Source of the DNA: Deltaproteobacteria bacterium
GTDB taxonomy: Bacteria; Desulfobacterota; DSM-4660; Desulfatiglandales; HGW-15
Direction: 5' to 3'
Assembly: GCA_016926135.1 (NCBI GenBank)
Contig: JAFGPH010000447.1
Span: 1-12,857, forward strand
DNA: 12,857 nucleotides
Under the pieces are notes generated by a model, which saw only the letters and a program-made list of their open reading frames with translations, made no database searches and was not told the DNA's origin. This document shows, one piece after another, positions 1 to 6,349 of the stretch. The stretch's first letter is position 1. Every line of letters starts with the position of its first letter. The position numbers and the translations under genes were made by a program.

Positions 1-46
1 CCAACGGATTAAAAGTCCGCTGCTCTACCAACTGAGCTAACGGCCC
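1..46 (-). tRNA. tRNA-Lys (anticodon TTT), 5' part only
   Basis: Read on the minus strand, the gene begins GGGCCG at 46 and continues through a D arm (GCTC/GAGC) with the usual AGTTGGTAGAGC segment. The anticodon arm is GCGGA / loop CTTTTAA / TCCGT, which places anticodon TTT at 11-13 and gives lysine identity. The window starts inside the variable region, so the T arm and the 3' acceptor strand lie outside it. The 5' boundary follows from the acceptor-stem start. The gene lies downstream of the LipS-like gene on the same strand but has its own promoter. Confidence 0.93.
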
Positions 47-62
47 TTATTGTAAACAGATA

Positions 63-91
63 TTTATAGGGCCTGCTTGCTCTCATGTCAA
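63..91 (-). promoter_or_regulatory. Sigma70-type promoter of tRNA-Lys
   Basis: On the minus strand a perfect -35 TTGACA (86-91) is followed by a 17-bp spacer and a -10 TATAAA (63-68, 5 of 6 to consensus). Transcription would start near 55-57, about 10 nt before the tRNA 5' end at 46. This is the best sigma70 promoter seen in the window. It suggests the tRNA is not just read through from the lipoylation genes upstream. Confidence 0.8.
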
Positions 92-176
92 AGAGTTTTT
101 TGCCGTTCCCGAATGACAGGCCGGGTCTTTCCCCTCCGGTGGGGGCCGGGATTCGCCTGAAGGAGGGCAAATTGGA

Positions 177-1181
177 CTACCCAATCACAAAAATATGTTG
201 CCGTATGAGGGCAAGTTCCTCTTCATTAGGGAGGTAGGGGTAATTCCACTGCTTTTCCTCAGGCAGGCAGTTACCGAAAGGGCGGTTGCAGGCAACCTGT
301 CCGTCAGGCCCGAGACAGCCCGTTGTCATGAAGGGCGTGCCAAGGTCGATGATCTCACGGAGCCTCCCATCACCCAGGCCGAAATCGACGATATGCCCCA
401 GGGTATCGAAATGCATCCGCTCCAACGACGTCAGCCCCTCTTCGAGGAGATACCGAGAGAGCTGGATCCTGAGGTAGGTGGGCCAGGCCGGTTGAGGCCG
501 GTCCCCGAGCTGTGAGCCCTTCTCGGCAAAGAAGGAGAAAAGGTGGTTGGCCACTCCCATCCCCCAGAGCCTTTCCATGATAAAGACCATCTCCTGTTCC
601 GACTCTCCCATGCCGACCATCAGATGGGCACCCACGTTTTTCGACCCGAACACCTCAAGAGCGACGGAAATGATCTGCCAGTATTTCTCCCACCTGTGGG
701 GTCCTGAGACTCCTCTTCCCCGGTACCTGTCGAAGAGTTCGGGTGTGGCCAGGTCTACGGCAACTCCAATCTTATCGGCCCCTGCATCCTTCATGGCCTC
801 GATGTCCTGTTCGGACAAGATAGTAGGGCTGATCAGGAGGGACACGGGAAGGGATGTCTCCCGGGTGAGACGGCGGGTCATTTCCAGTGTGTGTCGCCGA
901 CATTTGCCGTTGGTGATCATGGAGATGCAGGTCCGTTTCACATAAGCGGGCGCCCGGTTGATCGCTTCCACGATTTCCTCCATGGGATGGAGGGGCCATT
1001 CCACGTGGATGAAGCTCTTTTCCTGATAGGTCCCGGGCCGTTTCCTCGCAAGGCCGCAATAAGCGCAATTGGCGGCACAGCCCTCGGGGTAGTGGACAAG
1101 GAGATTCACGCACCGGTTCACGGCGCCCCGGTACATCCTCCCCCTCATGAGACCCAGAGAGATGGCCGTGGCCTGGCTCAT
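177..1181 (-). CDS. LipS-type radical SAM protein (one subunit of a LipS1/LipS2 lipoyl synthase)
   Basis: This radical SAM enzyme probably inserts sulfur into octanoyl groups carried on a lipoyl-domain protein. From the ATG at 1181 it has 334 residues. The SAM cluster motif is C35-x3-C39-x2-C42 (EGCAANCAYCGLAR), followed by a biotin-synthase-like barrel. The C-terminal motif TTGC(289)...C(298)NRPFGNC could bind an auxiliary Fe-S cluster. The ATG at 1181 is preferred because homologous N-termini, as I remember them, start near SQATAISLGL. A GTG at 1253 would add 24 residues of unlikely composition, and neither start has a good Shine-Dalgarno. The LipS call rests on overall sequence pattern and on the lipoate ligase and H-protein genes directly upstream. 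Whether it is LipS1 or LipS2 cannot be decided here, and the partner gene is not in the window. Another biotin-synthase-like radical SAM activity remains possible. Confidence 0.78.
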   Translation of the reverse strand: MSQATAISLGLMRGRMYRGAVNRCVNLLVHYPEGCAANCAYCGLARKRPGTYQEKSFIHVEWPLHPMEEIVEAINRAPAYVKRTCISMITNGKCRRHTLEMTRRLTRETSLPVSLLISPTILSEQDIEAMKDAGADKIGVAVDLATPELFDRYRGRGVSGPHRWEKYWQIISVALEVFGSKNVGAHLMVGMGESEQEMVFIMERLWGMGVANHLFSFFAEKGSQLGDRPQPAWPTYLRIQLSRYLLEEGLTSLERMHFDTLGHIVDFGLGDGRLREIIDLGTPFMTTGCLGPDGQVACNRPFGNCLPEEKQWNYPYLPNEEELALIRQHIFVIG

Positions 1182-1363
1182 CTTGGCATGTTGGGGGCTT
1201 CTGATTTTTTCTATCTTTGCCACAGACGCACACAGACTCCCTTCTTGAACCACTTACTGAGAGGAGCACATGATGGTTGCTTGCATCTCAGCATGGAAAG
1301 GATGCAGACAACTCCTCCCACTCCACAATAACACTGCAAGAGAAGACCGTGTTGTTGTTCGTA

Positions 1364-1391
1364 ATCCTTGCACCTTGTACCCTGTACCTTG
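1364..1391 (-). repeat. Degenerate 7-bp tandem repeat, island 1
   Basis: On the minus strand this reads as four adjacent heptamers: CAAGGTA, CAGGGTA, CAAGGTG, CAAGGAT. It begins 8 bp after the stop codon of the lipoate ligase gene. It sits in the 218-bp gap (1182-1399) before the LipS-like gene. Apart from this island I see no gene or clear promoter in that gap. A related island follows gcvH. Confidence 0.7.
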
Positions 1392-1399
1392 CGTCTCAT

Positions 1400-2485
1400 T
1401 CACAGCCTTACCTGATTCTCCTTGGCGCTCAGGATGGCCTTTGCCAGAGTAGGCGCATCTAGCCCGTAGATCATGTCATCGCGCCAGACCCTGGAGAGGT
1501 TCTCCCGGATCTTCTCTTCCCTTGCAGAGGTCCACTTCAAGGAAGTCTCCAGATAATGGATGTTCTCGGAGGTTGAGAAGAAGTCGCCTGTGATCACCAC
1601 GTTCTCGATGGACCCCCCGGACAGGGAGAGATAGATCTCCAGCAGTCCGGCCTTGGTCTTCATCCGTCCCACACCCATCCTGGCCCTCGGATGCCTGTGG
1701 GAGAAGATCCACTCGGGGTTGGTGTATCTTTCCCTGATGAAGCGATCGATCGTATCCCGCTCCCAACCGTCCGGTTCGTCATGGTCAAAGGTGATGCTGA
1801 ACTCCTCCTCAAAGGCTTCCTGAATCAGGTCGATCACCACAGTCACGGATATGTCCCTGCCGGATTCTTCCCTCACCGTGGTCATGCGCTGGCTGAAGCA
1901 GTTGTATCCCTTGTCGCTCAGCTTCACGAGAGGGGTGTTCATGATGTCAGTCATGAGGGCGATGTCGAAGTCCACGAGAAAGCTCGTGTGAAAGAGGAGG
2001 CTCTTGCCGGTTTCGGATGCGGCCGAGAGACCGGCGATCTTTTTGCCCGAAACCTCGATGTCGTTTTTGGGACGGAAGTGAGAAGAGATGCCGAGCTTCC
2101 GGGTCGCCCGGCTGAGCACCCCCCCCATGGATTCAAAGACCCCACCTACGCCTGGACGCTTGAGCACCGGGTTGTCGACGTTGATGCCCAGGCCGAGGGC
2201 CACGATCTGGGGACCCATGATGACCGTACCGCCGCCGGTGCTCCGGCGGTTGTATTCGATGCCCCGGGCCCGGCAACGGTCCAGCCTGAGGGCAGCTTCG
2301 ATATCCTGGTATTTCCCCACAATGACCGAAGGCACGAAGGTGTACAGATTCAGAATGGGGGGAGAACCGCGCAAAGCCACGGACTGCGGAAGGGTGTCGT
2401 CCACAGCCAGTCCCTCGGCGGTGGAGACTGATCTGGAGGTGTTCTTGAAAAGTCTCCAGCGGGTGCGGGGTCTTCCGTTCAGCAT
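1400..2485 (-). CDS. lplA: Lipoate/octanoate-protein ligase with C-terminal accessory domain (LplA type)
   Basis: This enzyme probably activates lipoate or octanoate with ATP and transfers it to a lysine of a lipoyl carrier in the cytoplasm. With the ATG at 2485 it has 361 residues. The catalytic domain covers about 1-245 and shows NRRSTGGGTV (79-88), matching the family RRxxGGG motif. NDIEVSGKKIAG (141-152) puts K149 where E. coli LplA has its catalytic lysine. Residues 250-361 (GRMKTKAGLLEI, then GDFFSTSENIH) match the LplA C-terminal/LplB accessory domain, so A and B parts are fused. The histidine usual after GGGxV is replaced (GGGTVIMGPQ). A TTG at 2524 would add 13 residues. Neither start has a clear Shine-Dalgarno, so the 5' end is uncertain. 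The gene lies 94 bp after gcvH and before the LipS-like gene, which supports a joint role in lipoylation. Confidence 0.85.
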   Translation of the reverse strand: MLNGRPRTRWRLFKNTSRSVSTAEGLAVDDTLPQSVALRGSPPILNLYTFVPSVIVGKYQDIEAALRLDRCRARGIEYNRRSTGGGTVIMGPQIVALGLGINVDNPVLKRPGVGGVFESMGGVLSRATRKLGISSHFRPKNDIEVSGKKIAGLSAASETGKSLLFHTSFLVDFDIALMTDIMNTPLVKLSDKGYNCFSQRMTTVREESGRDISVTVVIDLIQEAFEEEFSITFDHDEPDGWERDTIDRFIRERYTNPEWIFSHRHPRARMGVGRMKTKAGLLEIYLSLSGGSIENVVITGDFFSTSENIHYLETSLKWTSAREEKIRENLSRVWRDDMIYGLDAPTLAKAILSAKENQVRL

Positions 2486-2543
2486 CACCAAATAAACGCA
2501 GGCGGCAGGGGGAACAAGGCCCAAGGTTCATCAGGTGCAAGCG

Positions 2544-2578
2544 ATCCATGCAGCGTGAGCCTTGCGCCGTGAGCCGTC
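2544..2578 (-). repeat. Degenerate 7-bp tandem repeat, island 2
   Basis: On the minus strand five consecutive heptamers are visible: GACGGCT, CACGGCG, CAAGGCT, CACGCTG, CATGGAT. They follow the gcvH stop codon (TGA, 2580-2582) after one base and lie in the 94-bp gap before lplA. The pattern CA(A/C)GG recalls island 1 at 1364-1391, which suggests a shared repeat type with a 7-bp period. Confidence 0.55.
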
Positions 2579-2579
2579 G

Positions 2580-3017
2580 TCACGCCTTTGCCTTTTCTTC
2601 CTCTGCCCTCTTGATCTCGCTTTCGATGAACCCGACGACCGCATCCCCGTGCACCAGGTTTCCGAGTTCGGAGTCGAGGTCACCGGCCTCGATCACCAGA
2701 ATCCAGCCCTTGCCGTAGGGGTCGTTGTTGATCAGGCTGGTGTCTTCTTCCAGGTCTTCGTTGATGGCCGTAATCTCCCCCGACACAGGGGCGACGAGCT
2801 TTCCTATCCACTTCCTGGACTGGATCTTTCCGCACACTTCCCCCTGGCTGACGTCCTCTCCCTCGTCAGGCAGGTCGATGAAGACGATGTCACCGGCTTC
2901 CTTCTGGAAGAAATCGCTCATCCCCACAGTCACTTTCTGGCCATCCACCCTGGCCCAGCTGTGCTCCTGGTGGTAGTAGAGATCGTCCGGCATATTGTAA
3001 CCTTTGATTTCCGCCAT
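2580..3017 (-). CDS. gcvH: Glycine cleavage H-protein-like lipoyl carrier
   Basis: This is a small 145-residue lipoyl carrier. H-proteins shuttle aminomethyl groups in glycine cleavage and also act as lipoate relay proteins. The start at 3017 is well supported: AGGAGG lies 8 nt upstream of ATG, and an extension to 3128 would run into the repeat element. The fold markers are typical: HSWARVDGQKVTVGMSDF (19-36), APVSGEITAINEDL and NDPYGKGWIL. The lipoylation site reads KIQSRKWIGKL with K69. Canonical H-proteins have ESVKA at the same spacing, so the lysine is kept while its neighbours differ. No gcvT or gcvP is adjacent. Instead the gene leads lplA and the LipS-like gene, so it may be a dedicated carrier, possibly related to the LbpA-type carriers of sulfur oxidation. 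That last point is a guess. Confidence 0.88.
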   Translation of the reverse strand: MAEIKGYNMPDDLYYHQEHSWARVDGQKVTVGMSDFFQKEAGDIVFIDLPDEGEDVSQGEVCGKIQSRKWIGKLVAPVSGEITAINEDLEEDTSLINNDPYGKGWILVIEAGDLDSELGNLVHGDAVVGFIESEIKRAEEEKAKA

Positions 3018-3049
3018 CGCGTGTATCCTCCTGTTCTGGTGATCCCCCA

Positions 3050-3078
3050 CGTATAGAATATCGCCTCCAGGATGGCAA
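3050..3078 (-). promoter_or_regulatory. Candidate sigma70 promoter for gcvH-lplA-lipS
   Basis: On the minus strand the -35 TTGCCA (3073-3078, 5 of 6) is separated by exactly 17 bp from the -10 TATACG (3050-3055, 4 of 6). It lies between the inverted-repeat element and the gcvH start, with a predicted transcript start around 3042-3044. That leaves a leader of about 25 nt containing the AGGAGG ribosome binding site. It would let the lipoylation genes be transcribed independently of hisD. Confidence 0.5.
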
Positions 3079-3100
3079 GAGAATTGCTGCTGTCCTAGCA

Positions 3101-3229
3101 GTGTCGTGTCCCAGAAATACCTGTACAAATTCCAGGTGATCGAGAGACCACCCCCAGGGCGGCCCTTTGGTGGCGGACGGTTCCATAGGTGGCCTTAGAA
3201 TATGTTAAGGTGTTTCTGGGACAGGACAC
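3101..3229. repeat. MITE-like inverted-repeat element, copy A (129 bp)
   Basis: The terminal arms 3101-3132 and 3198-3229 are inverted repeats of 32 bp with 27 matches; the outer end begins GTGTCNTGTCCCAGAAA. The centre (3146-3186) holds a GC-rich hairpin, CCACC-ccc-AGGGC-g-GCCCT-tt-GGTGG (3148-3173), and is 38/41 identical to the centre of copy B. The element has no coding capacity. It sits between hisD, whose stop codon is 9 bp away, and the gcvH promoter. As RNA it would fold into a long stem at the hisD 3' end and could protect or end that transcript. I saw no clear target-site duplication. Confidence 0.8.
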
Positions 3230-3238
3230 CAGGTTCCG

Positions 3239-4549
3239 TCAGCGGGAGCCGGATCGATTCGGCTTGAACCTTGCCTCCACGGATCGGGCATGGAGGGGTA
3301 GGCCCTCGGCTTTCGCCAGGGTGACAATGGTATCCCTCAGTCCGGCCAACCCCTCCCTGCTAAGGTACTGAAAGGTGGGCTTCTTGAGGAAGTCGTCCAC
3401 GGAAAGGCCCGAAAACATGCGGGCGCACTGACCGGTGGGAAGCACATGGTTGGTTCCCGAGGCATAGTCCCCGGCCGGCACAGGTGCATAGGGACCCAGG
3501 AAAATGGACCCTGCATGCCGTATCCGGTTCAATATGATGAAGGGATCCCTGGTCAGGATCTGGAGGTGTTCAGGGGCGTAACGGTTGGCGAAATCAATGG
3601 CCTGCTCCATGTTTCCGGCCACGAGCACCCGGGAGTGCCGGGTGAGGGAGGACTGGAGGATTTCCTTTCGGGGGAGGGACCTGAACTGACGCGACACAGA
3701 GCGGCAGACCTCCGCGGCCAGTTTCCGGGAGGTGGTGACAAGAACGGCGGCCGAATCCGGGTCGTGTTCCACCTGGGTGAGGAAATCCAGGGCGATCCAG
3801 CGAGGATCACCGGAGTCGTCTGCAAGGATGAGGGCCTCACTAGGCCCCGCCGGTGAGTCGATATCCACCTGACCGTAGACGATCATCTTGGCGGCCGTCA
3901 CGTATTTGTTTCCAGGGCCAACGATCTTGTCCACCTTCGGCAGGGTCTCCGTCCCATAAGCGAGCCCGGCGATCCCCCAGGGCCCGCCTGCCTTGAAGAT
4001 CTGTTCGCACCCTGCCACATCGGCCGCGACCAGAGTGGCCGGCGGCACGGACATGCCCTTCCCCGGTGGGGTAGTGATGACCACATCCTCTACGCCTGCC
4101 ACCTTTGCGGGAATGACCGTCATGAGTATGGTGCTTGGATAAATGGCCCTGCCACCGGGAACGTAACACCCCACCCGCTCCATGGGCCGCGTTATTCTGC
4201 CGGCGATAATCCCTCTTGCCACCTCGATGGACCACATTTCCCGTTCCATCTGGGCCTCGTGGAAGCGCCGGATGTTGCGGGCGGCCGTCCTGAGGGCATC
4301 GACAACCCCGGCGTCCACCTTCCTGTAAGCCCGCCTCCTCTCCTGTGGGGTAACCCTCAGATCCCGGCGCGTGACTCCCTTCTTGAATTCCCTGTTGGCC
4401 TCCAGGATGGCCGCATCCCCCCGCTGCCTCACGTCCTCTACGATGTTCCGCACATGACTGTACACCGAAGAGATGTCCTCCATGGATCTTTTCAACACCG
4501 AGTCCAGTTCCCTCTTCGTGAGGTCGTCAATCCTTTCCGGTCTGATCAT
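3239..4549 (-). CDS. hisD: Histidinol dehydrogenase
   Basis: HisD catalyses the last two oxidations of histidine biosynthesis, L-histidinol to L-histidine with two NAD+, as a zinc homodimer. From the ATG at 4549 the protein has 436 residues, the normal length. AAGGA lies 9 nt upstream of this codon, while an upstream start at 4606 would overlap the Nudix gene. The family signature spans about 197-245 (LPKVDKIVGPGNKYVTAAK, then DSPAGPSEALILAD). By similarity to the E. coli enzyme the zinc ligands are Q259, H262, D361 and H420, and the catalytic pair is E327-H328 in YAPEHL. All are present, so the enzyme should be active. No other his genes are in the window. It follows the Nudix gene by 19 bp and is probably cotranscribed with it and the ChaN-like gene. 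Confidence 0.97.
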   Translation of the reverse strand: MIRPERIDDLTKRELDSVLKRSMEDISSVYSHVRNIVEDVRQRGDAAILEANREFKKGVTRRDLRVTPQERRRAYRKVDAGVVDALRTAARNIRRFHEAQMEREMWSIEVARGIIAGRITRPMERVGCYVPGGRAIYPSTILMTVIPAKVAGVEDVVITTPPGKGMSVPPATLVAADVAGCEQIFKAGGPWGIAGLAYGTETLPKVDKIVGPGNKYVTAAKMIVYGQVDIDSPAGPSEALILADDSGDPRWIALDFLTQVEHDPDSAAVLVTTSRKLAAEVCRSVSRQFRSLPRKEILQSSLTRHSRVLVAGNMEQAIDFANRYAPEHLQILTRDPFIILNRIRHAGSIFLGPYAPVPAGDYASGTNHVLPTGQCARMFSGLSVDDFLKKPTFQYLSREGLAGLRDTIVTLAKAEGLPLHARSVEARFKPNRSGSR

Positions 4550-4568
4550 CGCTCGGGATCCTTTCTTT

Positions 4569-5081
4569 TCATGGCCTCTCACGCCTGCAATAATCCCTGA
4601 GGGCATCCACCGTGCTGGGGAAGGCGAGATCGCTCCAGGGAATCTCCTCGGGAAGAACCAGCCTTACGGCCGTGCACTCATCCCTTGCGACGACGTCCCC
4701 GGAAAGGTGCTCCGCCAGGTATACCACCACGACCACAAGCCTCCCCGGGTAGGAATAGATGCCCAGCAGGTCCCGGATGCGGGTCTTGATGCCGCACTCC
4801 TCCTCCGTTTCCCTCAGGGCTGCGGCCTTCACCTCCTCCCCTCGGTCCACGAATCCGCCGGGGATCACCCATTTTCCCTTTTGGGGGTCGATTCCCCTCT
4901 GGACAAGCACGATCCTGTGATCCAGCTCGACCACGGAACAGGCCGCCACCTTGGGGTCCAGGTAGAAGACGAAGTGACAGGCAGAACAGACCAGCCTGGC
5001 CGGTTCCGCGCTCTTAAGGACCACGGACCTGAGCCTTCCGCCGCAAACAGGGCAGAATCGGTATTCAGGCACGATGTCCAT
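4569..5081 (-). CDS. Nudix hydrolase with N-terminal zinc ribbon
   Basis: The 170-residue protein has two parts. The N-terminal zinc ribbon is C10-x2-C13 ... C32-x2-C35 (CPVCGG and CSAC). The catalytic domain contains a complete Nudix box at 76-98: G76-x5-E82-x7-R90-E91-x2-E94-E95-x-G97. Nudix enzymes hydrolyse nucleoside diphosphates linked to another group and need Mg2+ or Mn2+. The zinc ribbon recalls NudC-type NADH pyrophosphatases, but the protein is shorter and I do not see the NudC-specific signature after the box, so the substrate is open. Start ATG 5081 follows the stop of the ChaN-like gene by 42 bp and has only a weak GGGGT upstream. The gene ends 19 bp before hisD, whose ribosome binding site lies in that gap. 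Confidence 0.88.
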   Translation of the reverse strand: MDIVPEYRFCPVCGGRLRSVVLKSAEPARLVCSACHFVFYLDPKVAACSVVELDHRIVLVQRGIDPQKGKWVIPGGFVDRGEEVKAAALRETEEECGIKTRIRDLLGIYSYPGRLVVVVVYLAEHLSGDVVARDECTAVRLVLPEEIPWSDLAFPSTVDALRDYCRRERP

Positions 5082-5123
5082 CCGTACCCCATGCGGATCG
5101 TAGACCTACGCTCGGCAGGAACG

Positions 5124-6095
5124 TCATCGAGCCATCCTTTTCTGCTCGTGGAACCGGATGAACCTGCGGGGGGAGTCCGCAGTGAGCCAGACATAATCAG
5201 CCGTGTCCCTCCTGATTTCCGTCTTTGCACTGAGGGGGTAAGGGATGACGGTCGCCATCGGCACCGGCCAGCGCCTCACCGTGCGATCGGGAATCCCGAA
5301 CTTGCGGGCGATATGCCCGTTTCCGGCAAACACCAGCACCTTCCCTCCCTTCTCCTTGAGGTGGTTAGAAAGGGTCTCGGCCATTGTCTCTTCCCAGACG
5401 CACTGGGCCTCGTAGAAATCCTGAAACCTTCTGAGTTCCTGGTGGGTGTGTTCCCTGTAGGCCTCGAAAAGGTATTCCCTGTGGGCCTGGTTGCCCAGGT
5501 CGATCTCTGCGGCCACCTGACTTCGCTCCTCTGCGCTGAGGCCTCTGAGCCCTTCCCTTGCGACCTTCCTGACAAGGGGTGCAGGGGCATTGATCGCAAG
5601 GATTTTTAGAGAGCGCTCTTTGGCTGCGAGGAGAAGGGGACGATAGAGGTGGTAGTGGTATCCCCAGGTTCTCGTCCAGTCCACGGCCTCCAGGAATGCT
5701 GATTCCTTTAACTCTCCTCGCACATAACGATCCATGGCTTCCTGGTTGGGTTTCTGGAAGAACTCCATGGCCACGGTGATCGGGCCGCAACGGTCCACAA
5801 GCGCCTGCAGGATCTGCAGCTGAATGAGATGGTGCTCAGCATTGTCGTGTATTTCCCCTATGAAAATGAGGTCCCTGGATGACAGCCGTTCGATGAATTC
5901 GTCAAAGGGAATCTTTGTGTCTGGGCCTAGTTCCAGGATCTGGCCTATCCCGAAATGTCCCGGGGTTCCCGGGATGGTGGCCAGCGGCGGCCCCGTCACT
6001 CTCATGCCCGCACATCCCCAGAGGACAAGAAAAGCCGCAAAGGCGGTTATGAAGAGGACCGGCCTCTGAAAAATCCCTACCACACCCTGCACCAT
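5124..6095 (-). CDS. ChaN-like (DUF399) predicted lipoprotein
   Basis: The protein has 323 residues from the ATG at 6095, which has AAGGGA 5 nt upstream; the frame stays open to 6215 but without such a site. Residues 12-27 are hydrophobic and end in the lipobox VLWGC with C28, so export and lipid anchoring are likely. The body carries ChaN family hallmarks: LIFIGEIHDNAEHHLIQ (76-92), VAMEFF (108-113) and AGNGHIARKFGIPDR (257-271). ChaN of Campylobacter jejuni is an iron-regulated lipoprotein that binds haem, and the family belongs to the Tiki/EreA-like superfamily with possible hydrolase activity. No haem or iron transport genes are nearby and no Fur box was recognised, so haem binding here is unproven. 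It heads the probable transcript with the Nudix gene and hisD, diverging from uvrC. Confidence 0.85.
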   Translation of the reverse strand: MVQGVVGIFQRPVLFITAFAAFLVLWGCAGMRVTGPPLATIPGTPGHFGIGQILELGPDTKIPFDEFIERLSSRDLIFIGEIHDNAEHHLIQLQILQALVDRCGPITVAMEFFQKPNQEAMDRYVRGELKESAFLEAVDWTRTWGYHYHLYRPLLLAAKERSLKILAINAPAPLVRKVAREGLRGLSAEERSQVAAEIDLGNQAHREYLFEAYREHTHQELRRFQDFYEAQCVWEETMAETLSNHLKEKGGKVLVFAGNGHIARKFGIPDRTVRRWPVPMATVIPYPLSAKTEIRRDTADYVWLTADSPRRFIRFHEQKRMAR

Positions 6096-6215
6096 ACAAT
6101 TCCCTTGACTGGGCACTTTCCTATCACTTACCCTTTTTGGGTGCAAGCCCATTATTCCAGCCGATTCCAGGGGATGCGAGTAACCCGACCGGCCGGGCCC
6201 CCAGGGGCGAGCCAA

Positions 6216-6343
6216 GTGTCCTGATTCATAGGCACCTCAGAAATAGTTGCGGCCTGAACGACCACCCCCAGGGCGGCCCTTTGGTGGTGGATGGATCCAT
6301 TCACAACCACAGAGTTTGTTAGGGTATTGATGAAACAGGACAC
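6216..6343. repeat. MITE-like inverted-repeat element, copy B (128 bp)
   Basis: It has the same layout and orientation as copy A at 3101-3229. The left end at 6216 starts GTGTCCTGATTCAT; the right arm, 6312-6343, read in reverse starts GTGTCCTGTTTCAT, so 13 of the outer 14 bases match. Its right arm matches that of copy A at 24/32 positions. The central hairpin block (6260-6300) matches copy A at 38/41. It fills the uvrC-proximal half of the divergent gap 6096-6349 and ends 6 bp before the uvrC ATG. The AGGA at 6337-6340, inside the arm, is the only plausible uvrC ribosome binding site. I found no convincing uvrC promoter in the rest of this gap. Confidence 0.8.
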
Positions 6344-6349
6344 GGAATC

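Noticed and set aside
78..101. Plus-strand CTCT/AGAG hairpin followed by six T residues
   Set aside because: The stem is only 4 bp, no plus-strand gene ends there, and it overlaps the -35 region of the tRNA promoter.
1182..1253. Upstream extension of the LipS-like protein to a GTG start
   Set aside because: No Shine-Dalgarno is present, the extra 24 residues do not look family-like, and the DNA resembles the rest of the intergenic gap. It is not fully excluded.
4473..5609. 378-codon plus-strand frame across hisD, the Nudix gene and the ChaN-like gene
   Set aside because: It crosses three well supported minus-strand genes and shows no family features.
6096..6215. Promoter for the ChaN-like gene (TTGCAC, 17 bp, TAGGAA on the minus strand)
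   Set aside because: The -35 matches at only 4 of 6 positions and the -10 at 3 of 6, too weak to report as a feature.
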